Below, piece by piece: positions 16,716-24,975 of a stretch of DNA of 50,949 nt. The stretch spans positions 1 through 50,949 of the forward strand of contig JAUQYW010000004.1 of NCBI GenBank assembly GCA_030587525.1, in the 5' to 3' direction. Position numbers and translations under genes: made by a program. The notes beneath the pieces are model-generated. The model ran no database searches. It was not told the origin of the DNA and saw nothing but the letters and a program-made list of their open reading frames with translations. Source of the DNA: Candidatus Sigynarchaeota archaeon. Lineage in GTDB: Archaea > Asgardarchaeota > Lokiarchaeia > Sigynarchaeales > Sigynarchaeaceae. Numbering within the stretch: position 1 is the first letter of the stretch; each line of letters starts with the position of its first letter.

Positions 16716-17882
16716 ATGCTACACGCCGAAGCGTATGACGAGGCACTGGCAAAAAGGGGTACCACGAATCGATATACAACCTTCACGTTCGCAGAGCCGC
16801 CGAAAGAGCTGGTCCTGGAGACGGGGCAAAAACTTGGCCCGATCACCCTCGCCTATGAGATGTTCGGCACTCTCGATCCCGGGAAGGACAACGCCATCCT
16901 CGTGTGCCACGCGCTGTCGGGGGATTCGCACGTCGCCGGCGATGGTGGCTGGTGGGACGCACTCGTGGGAGACGACAAAGCCATCGATTTAAAAAAATAT
17001 TTCGTGATCTGCGCGAACGTGCTCGGCGGTTGCTCCGGCAGCACGGGACCATCATCCATCAACCCGGCAACCGGCCAGCCCTATGCCATGGACTTCCCGG
17101 TCATCACGATCCGGGACATGGTGAACGCGCAAGCACGCCTCCTCGACCATCTCGGCATCACGAAGCTGCTCGCCGTCATCGGCGGGAGCATGGGCGGGAT
17201 GCAAGCCCTGGAATGGGCCATCTCCTATCCTGATCGCGTGCAATCGGTCATCGCCGTCGCGACCGCGTGCGAGCTGCCACCGCAAGGCATCGCCTTCGAC
17301 GAGGTGGGGCGGCAAGCCATCATCAAGGACGACGTCTGGCAGAAATACAAGGGCAACTATTACGGGAAAGCCATCCCGGAAAAAGGCTTGTCCATCGCCC
17401 GCATGATCGGCCACATCACCTATTTGTCAAAGGATTCCATGAAGGAAAAGTTCGGGCGCCGGTTGCATGACAAGATAGAGTTCGATTACACCTTCGGCGA
17501 TGCCGAATTTCAGGTCGAATCCTATCTCCGCTACCAGGGCAGCAAGTTCACCAAGCGCTTCGACGCGAACAGTTACCTCTACATCACCAAGGCCATCAAC
17601 TACTTCGACCTAAGCCGCCGGTTCGGATCCTTGCAGAAGGCGTTCAAGGGGGTCAAGGCCACCTTTCTCGTGCTATCCTTCACGTCGGACTGGTTGTATC
17701 CTCCGGAGCTATCGAAGCAGCTCGTAGCCGCGCTGCAAGCGAATGGCGTGAGCGTGACCTACGTGAACATCGAATCCACGTACGGGCACGACGCGTTCTT
17801 ACTCCCGAACGAGACGCAAGAGACTGCCGTGGCTGGATTCTTGAAAAACCAGCACGAGCGCTTCCGGGGTGCACTGCCATGA
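16716..17882 (+). CDS. metX: Homoserine O-acetyltransferase
   Basis: A 388-residue alpha/beta-hydrolase that acetylates homoserine from acetyl-CoA, the first committed step of methionine synthesis. The oxyanion segment CHALSGDSHVAG and the NVLGGCSGSTGP motif are typical of MetX. The catalytic Ser is in GGSMGGMQALEW near residue 155, the Asp in FTSDWLYPP, and the His in YGHDAFLLP near the C-terminus. The ATG at 16716 has GGAGG 10 bases upstream; a TTG at 16707 is less likely. metW overlaps its end by 4 bases, so the two are translationally coupled. In some bacteria MetX works as a complex with MetW; the coupling suggests the same here. Confidence 0.95.
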   Translation: MLHAEAYDEALAKRGTTNRYTTFTFAEPPKELVLETGQKLGPITLAYEMFGTLDPGKDNAILVCHALSGDSHVAGDGGWWDALVGDDKAIDLKKYFVICANVLGGCSGSTGPSSINPATGQPYAMDFPVITIRDMVNAQARLLDHLGITKLLAVIGGSMGGMQALEWAISYPDRVQSVIAVATACELPPQGIAFDEVGRQAIIKDDVWQKYKGNYYGKAIPEKGLSIARMIGHITYLSKDSMKEKFGRRLHDKIEFDYTFGDAEFQVESYLRYQGSKFTKRFDANSYLYITKAINYFDLSRRFGSLQKAFKGVKATFLVLSFTSDWLYPPELSKQLVAALQANGVSVTYVNIESTYGHDAFLLPNETQETAVAGFLKNQHERFRGALP

Positions 17883-18523
17883 TTGCCGCGCAAGTGAAGA
17901 ACATGCACCACGAGCATGTCAGGGATGATACCTCACCGGTCCGGCCCGATTTCTTGCGCATCGCGAACATCATCCCTGCCGGTTCGACCGTGCTGGATCT
18001 CGGTTGCGGGGATGGCGATTTGCTCGATTTCTTGATCCACGAGAAGCACGTGAACGCACAAGGCGTCGAGCTCTCGATTGCCGGGGTCAGTGCTTGCGTC
18101 GAGAAGGGCGTGAGCGTCGTACACGGCGACATCTCGGAAGCCTTGAGCAACATTTCCCAGGTCACGTTCGATTACGTGATCTTGAGCCAGACGCTGCACG
18201 AGCTCCAGCGACCCGACGAGATAATCTTTGATTCGCTCAAGGTGGGGCGCCACGTTATCGTCTCGTTCTTCAACCTGGCGTTCTACAAGTACCGGTTCAA
18301 CTTGTTATTCAAGGGAACCTTCCCGAGAAATTTTCCTTACTCGTGGAAAAACACATACGCGTCGATCCTCACGTTCACCGATTTCAAGCAGTATTGCGAG
18401 GACCATGGCATTGAAATAAACCAGCGCATTTTCCTTGACGAGCGTGGAAGGCAAATCGGGACGTGGCTCGCGAACTGGCGGGCGCAAGTCGTCGTGCTGG
18501 TCGTGCAATCCAAGAAAGAATAA
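17879..18523 (+). CDS. metW: MetW-like methionine biosynthesis protein
   Basis: A 214-residue Rossmann methyltransferase-fold protein of the MetW family. Motif I is VLDLGCGDGDLLDFL near residue 39. The family signatures GVELSIAGVSACVEKGVSVVHGDI, VILSQTLHELQRP and NLAFYKYRFNLLFKG follow. MetW proteins accompany MetX and are needed for full homoserine acetyltransferase activity in several bacteria; no methyl transfer has been assigned. The ATGA overlap with metX and shared strand place it last in the metY-metX-metW operon. Confidence 0.9.
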   Translation: MIAAQVKNMHHEHVRDDTSPVRPDFLRIANIIPAGSTVLDLGCGDGDLLDFLIHEKHVNAQGVELSIAGVSACVEKGVSVVHGDISEALSNISQVTFDYVILSQTLHELQRPDEIIFDSLKVGRHVIVSFFNLAFYKYRFNLLFKGTFPRNFPYSWKNTYASILTFTDFKQYCEDHGIEINQRIFLDERGRQIGTWLANWRAQVVVLVVQSKKE

Positions 18524-18559
18524 AAAAGGGAAGTATTCGATTAGCCAAGGTCCATTTTT

Positions 18560-19378
18560 TTAAAACTTTGCAATCATATTCTCCCGGGAAAAGATTTTCG
18601 GCGAAAAGTAAACCAAGATCAGGTCTATGGCGCCAAATCCGATTGTGAGCATGTATAACACGATATCGGCCACGCCGAGAAAGCCGCTGACCAGCACCCC
18701 CAGGAATATTATTACAACCGACCCGCTGATTTGTTGGGCTGATTTCGTGTCCTTTGCCCGGTAAGAGACATAAACCCCAGTGAATATCGCGAAAAATGCC
18801 ATGACCGGGGCAAACACGAAGATCAAGTAGATCCAGCTCGCATCCGGAAGGAAGAGGTAGCCCAGGTATGGAAATGCTGCGATATCTAGGATCACTGATA
18901 CGACCGCGCCGCACACCCATGTGATGACGAGGCCCGGGATCAAGCTTGCCAAGACCTTTGCTACGAGCAATTCAGTGTCGCTCAGCGGCAACAACAGTAA
19001 GGATTCCGCTGTTTTTCGCTCTTTCTCGCCTGCCCATGAATCTGCCGCAATTACTGAAGTCAACATTAACGGAATCATTACAAAGAATGGACGGAGCATT
19101 GTACTGACGTAGAAATGCAAATACCCGAGAACGGGCTGGGCGGCGTATTCTGGAAACAAGAGCGCAAACTCTGCAAGATCAGCAGGCGTCATAGACATGA
19201 GCGGTAAGATGATGCCGACGATGGGGAAAAACACGGTAAACATTATTGGCAGTATAATCATCGGTACGAGGATTTGCTTGTTCGTTCTAATCTCTTTCCA
19301 ATCTTTCTTGGAAATCTTCAACAACAAGCGGAGACGTCCCAGCTTGCTAGTTTCCTTCGGAGAGTATGATTTTTCCAT
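18560..19378 (-). CDS. ABC-2 type transporter permease
   Basis: A 272-residue integral membrane protein with about six helices. After a basic N-terminus (KKDWKEIRTNKQ) comes a long hydrophobic hairpin, then SWAGEKERKTAESLLLLPLSDTEL near residue 105. That segment is the hallmark cytoplasmic loop of ABC-2/NatB-type permeases. The start at 19378 follows GGAGGTGA, which lies inside the end of the ATPase gene; the two genes are 1 base apart. Together they form an exporter; the substrate is unknown (NatAB-like Na+ or drug/peptide export are possible). Convergent with metW. Confidence 0.88.
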   Translation of the reverse strand: MEKSYSPKETSKLGRLRLLLKISKKDWKEIRTNKQILVPMIILPIMFTVFFPIVGIILPLMSMTPADLAEFALLFPEYAAQPVLGYLHFYVSTMLRPFFVMIPLMLTSVIAADSWAGEKERKTAESLLLLPLSDTELLVAKVLASLIPGLVITWVCGAVVSVILDIAAFPYLGYLFLPDASWIYLIFVFAPVMAFFAIFTGVYVSYRAKDTKSAQQISGSVVIIFLGVLVSGFLGVADIVLYMLTIGFGAIDLILVYFSPKIFSRENMIAKF

Positions 19379-19379
19379 C

Positions 19380-20348
19380 CTAGGCTTCACCTCCCATGAG
19401 CTTGAGGTACACGTCCTCCAGCGAGTGCTGGACTTTCGCCACCTGCACGACCGGGATGTCGAGCTGCACGAGCTTCTTGACGAGGCTTGGCATGACCGTT
19501 TCTTCCGGTTTCGAAAGGTAAACGGCGAGCTCCGTGTCCGACACGGGGATGATCTTGAGCCCGTCGTCGACAGCGAGCTGGTCAGCGATGCCTTTCGGGA
19601 ACGCTTTCGCGGCAATGACCTTGAACAACGTGGCCTCGAACAGCTGTTTTTCCAGATCTTCAGGCGGCCCGATCTTTTTGATGACCCCCTTGTCGATGAT
19701 GGCGACCATGTCGCTGAGCTTCTGCGCCTCGAAAAGGTTGTGCGTGCACATGAAGATCGTCTTGTGGTAAGTCTTCCCCAGGGCCTTGATGTAGTCGCGG
19801 AACTCCGCGGACGCTTTCGGGTCGAGGCCCGCCGTCGGCTCGTCGAGAAAGACCAGTTCGGGATCGTGGATGAGGGTCTTGATGAGCGCCGCTCGCTGCT
19901 TCAAGCCCTTGCTCAGCGTCCCGACCTTGTCATCCTTCCGGTCGGCGAGGTTGAAATACCCGAGCAGCTCGTTCATCCGCGACTCGACTTGCTGGCGCTC
20001 GATCGAGTAGAAACTTCCGAAAAATCGGAGGTTTTCCGCCACGGTCATGCGCTCGTAGAGGCCGTGGTTTTCAGTCAGGACGCCGATGCGCGACCGGATC
20101 CCGACAGGGTCTTCGAGCACGCTTTTGCCGAACACGCGTGCGTCGCCTTCAGTAGGCTTGAGCAAGCAAGAGAGGATGCGTACGGTCGTCGTCTTGCCCG
20201 CGCCGTTCGGCCCGAGAAAGCTGAAGATCGTGCCGCTCTTGATCTTAAAGTTGACCTTGTTTAAAGCGATGGTCATATTCTTTGTTCTGTCCTTATTCTT
20301 GTTTTTGTAGATCTTGACCAGATCGTTTGTCTCGATGATTAAATCCAC
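19380..20348 (-). CDS. ABC transporter ATP-binding protein (ABC-2/NatA type)
   Basis: A 322-residue ATPase. Walker A is GPNGAGKTTT near residue 46. The Q-loop is in GVLTENHGLYERMT, with an ABC signature LSKGLKQR, Walker B LVFLDEPTAGLDP near residue 166, and a switch His in MCTHNL. About 90 extra C-terminal residues form the regulatory tail common in NatA-like subunits. It starts at GTG 20348 with GAGGTGGTGA just upstream, and is the first gene of a two-gene operon with the permease. Divergent from the GNAT gene. Confidence 0.93.
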   Translation of the reverse strand: MDLIIETNDLVKIYKNKNKDRTKNMTIALNKVNFKIKSGTIFSFLGPNGAGKTTTVRILSCLLKPTEGDARVFGKSVLEDPVGIRSRIGVLTENHGLYERMTVAENLRFFGSFYSIERQQVESRMNELLGYFNLADRKDDKVGTLSKGLKQRAALIKTLIHDPELVFLDEPTAGLDPKASAEFRDYIKALGKTYHKTIFMCTHNLFEAQKLSDMVAIIDKGVIKKIGPPEDLEKQLFEATLFKVIAAKAFPKGIADQLAVDDGLKIIPVSDTELAVYLSKPEETVMPSLVKKLVQLDIPVVQVAKVQHSLEDVYLKLMGGEA

Positions 20349-20452
20349 GGTTCACCACCTCGTTGCAGCTTAGGTTTCGTGGACTCCAAGGAGTTGACAA
20401 ATTCATATTTTTTAAGACTTTTCGTGCATTTTGGTACCATGGCGAGTTCAGC

Positions 20453-21727
20453 ATGGACAATCTCATCGTGCGCACGTTCGATCCCGGCGACGAGCAAGGC
20501 GTCAACGAGGTCATGAGGAAGGCGTTCAAGAGCCCGAATGCCAACGCGTATCCCTTCCCGCCGAGCCGGTTCATCGTCGTGGCAGAGCTTGACGGGGCAA
20601 TTGTCGGCCACACGACGCTCCGGCCCATGATGTTCTACGTCGCGGGTAAAAAGATTCCGGGAAACGTGCTGCATATGGTCGCGACCGACCCTGCCCAGCA
20701 AAAAAAGGGCATCGGCCACGCTGTGCTGGACAGGGTCATCGAGATCTCGGAGCGGGAAGGCCAGCTCGTCTCCGTGCTGGAGACCCCGGTACCGCGGTTC
20801 TACGGGCTCAAGGGCTGGGAAATCATCGGCGACCGCAAGGAACTCGTGATCAGCAAAGCGAGCCTCGGTGAAAGCAAGGATCTCCCCCCGGGCATGGAGA
20901 TCGCCGACGGAAACAAGGACCACGTGCAAGTCTATGCCGGGCTCCGGGAACGCTTCGCGAGGCAATTCACCTTGTTCGCGGCGGGTAACGTCGAGTATTT
21001 CCAGCGAATCTACGAGTTCGTCAACAACGGCAGCATCGTGAACTTCTTTCACGAGATAAGACTCAACGGGAAGATCGCCGGTTACGTGGGGGGCAGTCGC
21101 GATGCCGACGTGAAGGAGGGGGAACCGTTGAAGGTCACGATCCGGGAGATCGTGCTCGACCAGGTCTCGGACGGGATCCTCGTGGCCATTCTCCGCCATT
21201 TGCTCTCCTTCGACGACGAATTCCAGGCCGTGTCGATCAACTTTCCTGTCAGCAAGGAAATCGAAGCCGTGCTGCTCGCCCGTGGTGTCAAGTCGAGGGA
21301 TCCCGGCGGCAACAAGGACATGGTCCGCGTCAACTCGGTCGACGGCGTGATCAACGCGTTGGGCAGCGAAATCGGTGCCGGCCTATCGGCGCTCGTGAAA
21401 CAACGCAAGGGAACGCGGGCGGAGGATATCGCGATCGACGTGGACGGCCAGCGCGTGTTGGTGCAGTGTGGCAAGGAGACGTGCAAAGCTGCAAAGATCG
21501 ATGGGACGGTGGCCGTGAAGAACCAGCTGTCCATCATACGAAACGCCTTCGCGTGGATGGTGCTGGGCATAAAGACGCCCTCGGATCTAGTGAAATCCGG
21601 GGCCGCGCGGTGCAATCCAGCGAGCATCTTGCCGCAACTCGATGCCATGTTCCCGAAACGGCTTGTCGTGCTGAATTATTACCCAAATTTTTACCAGGCG
21701 CACTTGAAAGAAATGGGTATAAAATAA
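20453..21727 (+). CDS. GNAT acetyltransferase with SCP2-like C-terminal domain (Eis-like)
   Basis: A 424-residue protein. Residues 1-145 form a GNAT acetyltransferase (LHMVATDPAQQKKGIGHAVLDRVIE near 75-100 is the acetyl-CoA binding motif, then VPRFYGLKGWEIIG). A second GNAT-like segment spans roughly 150-300. The last 110 or so residues (LGSEIGAGLSALVKQRKG..., RNAFAWMVLGIKTPSDLV) resemble the sterol-carrier-like tail of Eis/MSMEG-type N-acetyltransferases. Substrate unknown; Eis relatives acetylate amines on drugs or proteins. The ATG at 20453 lies about 40 bases after a TATA-like TTTTTTAAG; the upstream in-frame extension has no similarity. Confidence 0.8.
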   Translation: MDNLIVRTFDPGDEQGVNEVMRKAFKSPNANAYPFPPSRFIVVAELDGAIVGHTTLRPMMFYVAGKKIPGNVLHMVATDPAQQKKGIGHAVLDRVIEISEREGQLVSVLETPVPRFYGLKGWEIIGDRKELVISKASLGESKDLPPGMEIADGNKDHVQVYAGLRERFARQFTLFAAGNVEYFQRIYEFVNNGSIVNFFHEIRLNGKIAGYVGGSRDADVKEGEPLKVTIREIVLDQVSDGILVAILRHLLSFDDEFQAVSINFPVSKEIEAVLLARGVKSRDPGGNKDMVRVNSVDGVINALGSEIGAGLSALVKQRKGTRAEDIAIDVDGQRVLVQCGKETCKAAKIDGTVAVKNQLSIIRNAFAWMVLGIKTPSDLVKSGAARCNPASILPQLDAMFPKRLVVLNYYPNFYQAHLKEMGIK

Positions 21728-21771
21728 GATGCCGCGCGGGTTCCCGGGATGCACCCTGCGAGGGTCAACTC

Positions 21772-21802
21772 GTGCAAGTTCTCCGTTTTTTTCAACTTGC
21801 AC
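21772..21802. terminator. Inverted repeat with T run between convergent genes
   Basis: GTGCAAGTT (21772-21780) and AACTTGCAC (21794-21802) form a perfect 9-base stem around a loop containing seven T. It lies between the ends of the GNAT gene (plus) and the small membrane protein gene (minus), so a two-way terminator is the simplest reading. Confidence 0.5.
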
Positions 21803-21847
21803 TCATCGTTTACCGGGTCCTAACGCGGTTGGACCGGTTTAGCCGTG

Positions 21848-22006
21848 TCAACCGCCACCGCCGGTACCTGTTGGAGTTATGCCTCCCAGCAGGACAAGCA
21901 CGAGCCAGATCGTCGCAGCGGCGACTCCAGCAATGACGAGGGCAATCGCGACGTTTCTCATAACCATGTTCCGACTGCCTTCCACGGGTCTTTCCTCAGT
22001 GCTCAT
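21848..22006 (-). CDS. Small single-span membrane protein, 52 residues
   Basis: A short frame from ATG 22006 to TGA 21848 reads MSTEERPVEGSRNMVMRNVA, then about 25 hydrophobic residues (IALVIAGVAAATIWLVLVLLGG), then a Gly/Thr-rich tail. The layout (charged N-terminus, one membrane helix, short tail) and the GC-rich third positions, as in neighbouring genes, support a real small protein. No family is recognised. It is convergent with the GNAT gene, sharing a terminator-like hairpin, and divergent from the MFS-like gene. Confidence 0.6.
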   Translation of the reverse strand: MSTEERPVEGSRNMVMRNVAIALVIAGVAAATIWLVLVLLGGITPTGTGGGG

Positions 22007-22103
22007 GTTCATCACGTTTCATGCGTGCTATGCGATCATGATCCACGTTATCGAATCGAATAGATACAAGCACTATTCTCAATTCGGTTGATTTGAATGT
22101 ATG

Positions 22104-22134
22104 TGCTCTGGTTGCACGGGATGGTGCCCGTGAC
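22104..22134 (+). repeat. 31-base imperfect repeat with hairpin, copy 1
   Basis: TGCTCTGG...CGGGATGGTGCCCG...GAC. It matches 26527-26557 at 28 of 31 positions. Its core CACGGG/CCCGTG can fold into a hairpin. The two copies lie on either side of the MFS-GH-GH operon, in the same orientation. Confidence 0.6.
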
Positions 22135-22194
22135 TAAGCCCCCCGGAAATTTCCCTTGACGTTCATTTGTTGAAGGCTTTTCCTATGCCAGAAT

Positions 22195-22204
22195 CCTTTA
22201 AACC
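22195..22204 (+). promoter_or_regulatory. TATA box of the MFS-GH-GH operon
   Basis: CCTTTAAACC is centred about 27 bases before the ATG at 22226, so the transcript probably starts at or next to the start codon (leaderless). Confidence 0.55.
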
Positions 22205-22225
22205 CCGAGACTCGATCCCCTCCAT

Positions 22226-23482
22226 ATGATCATGAACGAGACGTGGAAGGCGAGTCTGCTACTCGCCTCTATCGGCGGCGCCCTTTTCTCCATGATTATC
22301 ATCTTTGCCCAATATTTATTTCCGGCCATCTATTGGGCGATGGAATTCATCGAAGACCCGACGCAGGCCAATCTTTATGCTTATCTGTTCAGCTTATTAA
22401 CCTTCATAGGTTCCAGTATCGGGTTCGGCATTTTTTTCTTGCTCGTGAAACGCCCCATGCACCTCATCGTTCACTCGATCACGTGGCTGGCCCTCGCGAT
22501 TCTTCTCCTCATGTATAGCGTGTCGATCTACAAGGAGTTCTACCCGTTTACGATGTACCAGGTGAGTATATTCCACGGGATAATGTTCTTCATTCCGCCG
22601 GCGATGATAGGCATATCGCAATATGGATCTGCGCTTGTAAAGCGTTTCCCGGCGAATAGATTATTGTTGTCTGCGCTCATTGGCGGGCTCATCGCCGCGG
22701 TCACTTTCTTCCTTGCAAGCTCGTGGTGGGGATACGCTTTCGTCATCCCAGCAGCTTCCTTGCTTGTCGCAGCCGTGCTGGGCAGTGCTGGATTTTCAGC
22801 GAAATTATTGAAGGAGAAAGAGCCTCGTGGCGAGGAGAAGGAGAACCAGCGGGTGCCCGTAGGGAATCCTTTTCCCTTGAACCTTCGGTTCCTACTCCCG
22901 ACCTTGTCCGCGTGGCTGGCGAATACCCCGGCGCAGTTCTTTTCATTCTTCACGAGCACGCTGGAGGAGTGGACCCTCAACGCTTCGATGTTTTCGCTTG
23001 GAATGGTCATTACGGCGTTTGGATCGATTCTTTATTCAGTTAACCGCAAGAAAGAGGCACTGTTTTATCCACGCGTGTATGCCGGGGCGTGCATCGCGTT
23101 AGGAAACGCACTCTTGCTCTGGCTCGTCCCTGGATATAGCCGGATCGTGCTCAATTTCATCCTGGCAGGGTTTAGCTCGGGTGTCTTGCTATTCTGCTTC
23201 GTCCACGGACTTTTTATCGGAACGGGAAAACGGTTATCCTTACACGTAGGATTGATCTTGCTCGTGTCCTTCATTATTTCCGGCGTCGTCGCAGCACTTT
23301 ACCCGATCCTAGGCGAGCTTGGCGTGACGGGGGAGAAACGTGATACGATCATGTCATTCCTCGCATTCGCTGCCGTGATCGTCGCTGGTCTGTCCACCGC
23401 GATGCTTGTGTTATCTCAATTCACTGCAAGGGCCATGGCACGAACCTTTCCCTACAAGATTCTCGCAGGAGGAACGCCGTGA
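22226..23482 (+). CDS. Polytopic membrane protein, MFS-like
   Basis: A 418-residue membrane protein with about twelve hydrophobic segments, six before and six after a charged loop near residues 192-215 (KLLKEKEPRGEEKENQ). The 6+6 layout is MFS-like, but motif A is not recognisable, so the call is structural. The start at 22226 sits at the predicted transcription start. The first glycoside hydrolase gene overlaps its end by 4 bases (GTGA). This suggests a role in handling the products of the secreted hydrolases or a related surface polymer (inference). Confidence 0.7.
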   Translation: MIMNETWKASLLLASIGGALFSMIIIFAQYLFPAIYWAMEFIEDPTQANLYAYLFSLLTFIGSSIGFGIFFLLVKRPMHLIVHSITWLALAILLLMYSVSIYKEFYPFTMYQVSIFHGIMFFIPPAMIGISQYGSALVKRFPANRLLLSALIGGLIAAVTFFLASSWWGYAFVIPAASLLVAAVLGSAGFSAKLLKEKEPRGEEKENQRVPVGNPFPLNLRFLLPTLSAWLANTPAQFFSFFTSTLEEWTLNASMFSLGMVITAFGSILYSVNRKKEALFYPRVYAGACIALGNALLLWLVPGYSRIVLNFILAGFSSGVLLFCFVHGLFIGTGKRLSLHVGLILLVSFIISGVVAALYPILGELGVTGEKRDTIMSFLAFAAVIVAGLSTAMLVLSQFTARAMARTFPYKILAGGTP

Positions 23483-24975
23483 GGCCAGGTATCTATCGGG
23501 ATCTGATCTTGCTGCTCGCGACGCTATTCGTCGTGCTCCCCGTCCCAACGGCCAGTGCCCTGGAGAATCCGGTGATGCTGCATCTGGACAGCTCACCACG
23601 CCAGCACCTGTTGTCGGTAAACGACAGCGTTTTCGGGGCAACGGGCCTCTCTTTGATGCACGAGTTCAACTTGCAGCTCGGGATGAGTTGGCGCCGCAAG
23701 GATTTCACGTGGCAGGACATTGAACCCTCCAACGGCACGTTTGATTGGTCGTCCTACGGCGTGGATGGCGTGGAAACCGCGGGTATATACCATATCATCT
23801 TGCTCGTTTATGGCAACGAGAATATAGAAGGCGGGGAATCAAATTTTGTTCCTCGCTCCCAGCTTGACGAATGGGCAGGATTTGTGGAAGAGGTAGTTTC
23901 CAGGTTCAAGGGAAACAAGTCGACGATAGCGTACGAGGTTTGGAACGAGCCGAACCTCGAGGGCTTCTGGACGGGCACGACCGAGGACTACGCGCGTCTG
24001 CTTGCGACCTCGGCGGAGGTGATTCGACGGGTAGATCCTGACGCCCTTGTCCTCGCGGGCGGCACGGCATCGAGCCCGGAATCGGAGCGTGGACCCACGG
24101 AGGTCTTCTACGAGCAACTCTTCCAGATGAATGAATCCCATCCAGAACTGCGTGGAAAAATTGTCTTCGACATTTACAACATGCATGCTTACTTCAACAC
24201 GGCCAGCGAGTACCGGGAAGCCATCCGCACTCAAAAACAAGTATGCGAACGGCACGGATTCGAGTGGGAGCCTCACCCCGACTCTGCACGGTTCCAGGAC
24301 CAGTTCTCGCGCATTTGGTGCACCGAGGCGGGCTGGAATAACATCCAGCACGGGATCAAGTCCTCGACGATCGCTTGCTTCGAGGGCATCGGACGGCATT
24401 TGATATTCGGCGGCGGCGAGTTTAAATTGCCACCGGAATGCGACGCGCTCCGTGCCGTCATCCCCTTGTGGAGAAATTGCACGCCCTTCCAACATTGCAA
24501 CCCATCCGACAATTGTCCTTTATCTTCTGGCACGTTCACCCTTTACGCTGCTCGCACGGAGGATGGACGTGTCGCCATCGCGTACTGGAACGAGCAGCGT
24601 CCAGGCGCGACGTTCAGCATCGAGATGGGATGCTCGGTTCTAGGTGCGAGCCGGTTATCCTTGCCCAACTTCTCGTGGTCGTACACTGATTTGGACTCGA
24701 TTGGCGGTCTGATGGGAACCACTACAAGAATACGCGACATCGTCGTGGAAGAGGACTTCCACATGCTCGTCATCGATCCGGTTACTGACGTTGATGCGAT
24801 CACCATCATCGTGAATGAAACGATCGATTCGGTGATTATAATCTACATAATACCGTGCGTGGCTTTTGCAGCAACCTTAATAGTCGGTTACAACTTCTCG
24901 CGTTCAATTCGATCAAGATCAAAAGATGGAAAACCGAATGGGGAGGGATCCGGCCTTGCGAACACGCATCGCTAA
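23479..24975 (+). CDS. Secreted, membrane-anchored GH-A clan glycoside hydrolase, copy 1
   Basis: A 498-residue extracellular enzyme. The signal peptide covers residues 1-28. A TIM barrel of the GH-A clan (GH5/GH39-like) follows. The acid/base Glu is E157 in YEVWNEPNLEGFW, and the likely nucleophile is E283 in IWCTEAGWN. A beta-rich domain (FTLYAARTEDGRVAIAYWNEQ...) lies before a C-terminal membrane helix near 452-472 with a basic tail, so it is cell-surface bound. GTG start at 23479 with AGGAGG upstream, overlapping the MFS-like gene by 4 bases. The next gene is a close paralogue. The exact GH family and the sugar are unknown. Confidence 0.78.
   Translation: MRPGIYRDLILLLATLFVVLPVPTASALENPVMLHLDSSPRQHLLSVNDSVFGATGLSLMHEFNLQLGMSWRRKDFTWQDIEPSNGTFDWSSYGVDGVETAGIYHIILLVYGNENIEGGESNFVPRSQLDEWAGFVEEVVSRFKGNKSTIAYEVWNEPNLEGFWTGTTEDYARLLATSAEVIRRVDPDALVLAGGTASSPESERGPTEVFYEQLFQMNESHPELRGKIVFDIYNMHAYFNTASEYREAIRTQKQVCERHGFEWEPHPDSARFQDQFSRIWCTEAGWNNIQHGIKSSTIACFEGIGRHLIFGGGEFKLPPECDALRAVIPLWRNCTPFQHCNPSDNCPLSSGTFTLYAARTEDGRVAIAYWNEQRPGATFSIEMGCSVLGASRLSLPNFSWSYTDLDSIGGLMGTTTRIRDIVVEEDFHMLVIDPVTDVDAITIIVNETIDSVIIIYIIPCVAFAATLIVGYNFSRSIRSRSKDGKPNGEGSGLANTHR

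Noticed and set aside
19379..19615. Upstream extension of the ABC permease frame
   Set aside because: Arg/Ser-rich shadow of the ATPase gene; a good ribosome site and hydrophobic start are at 19378.
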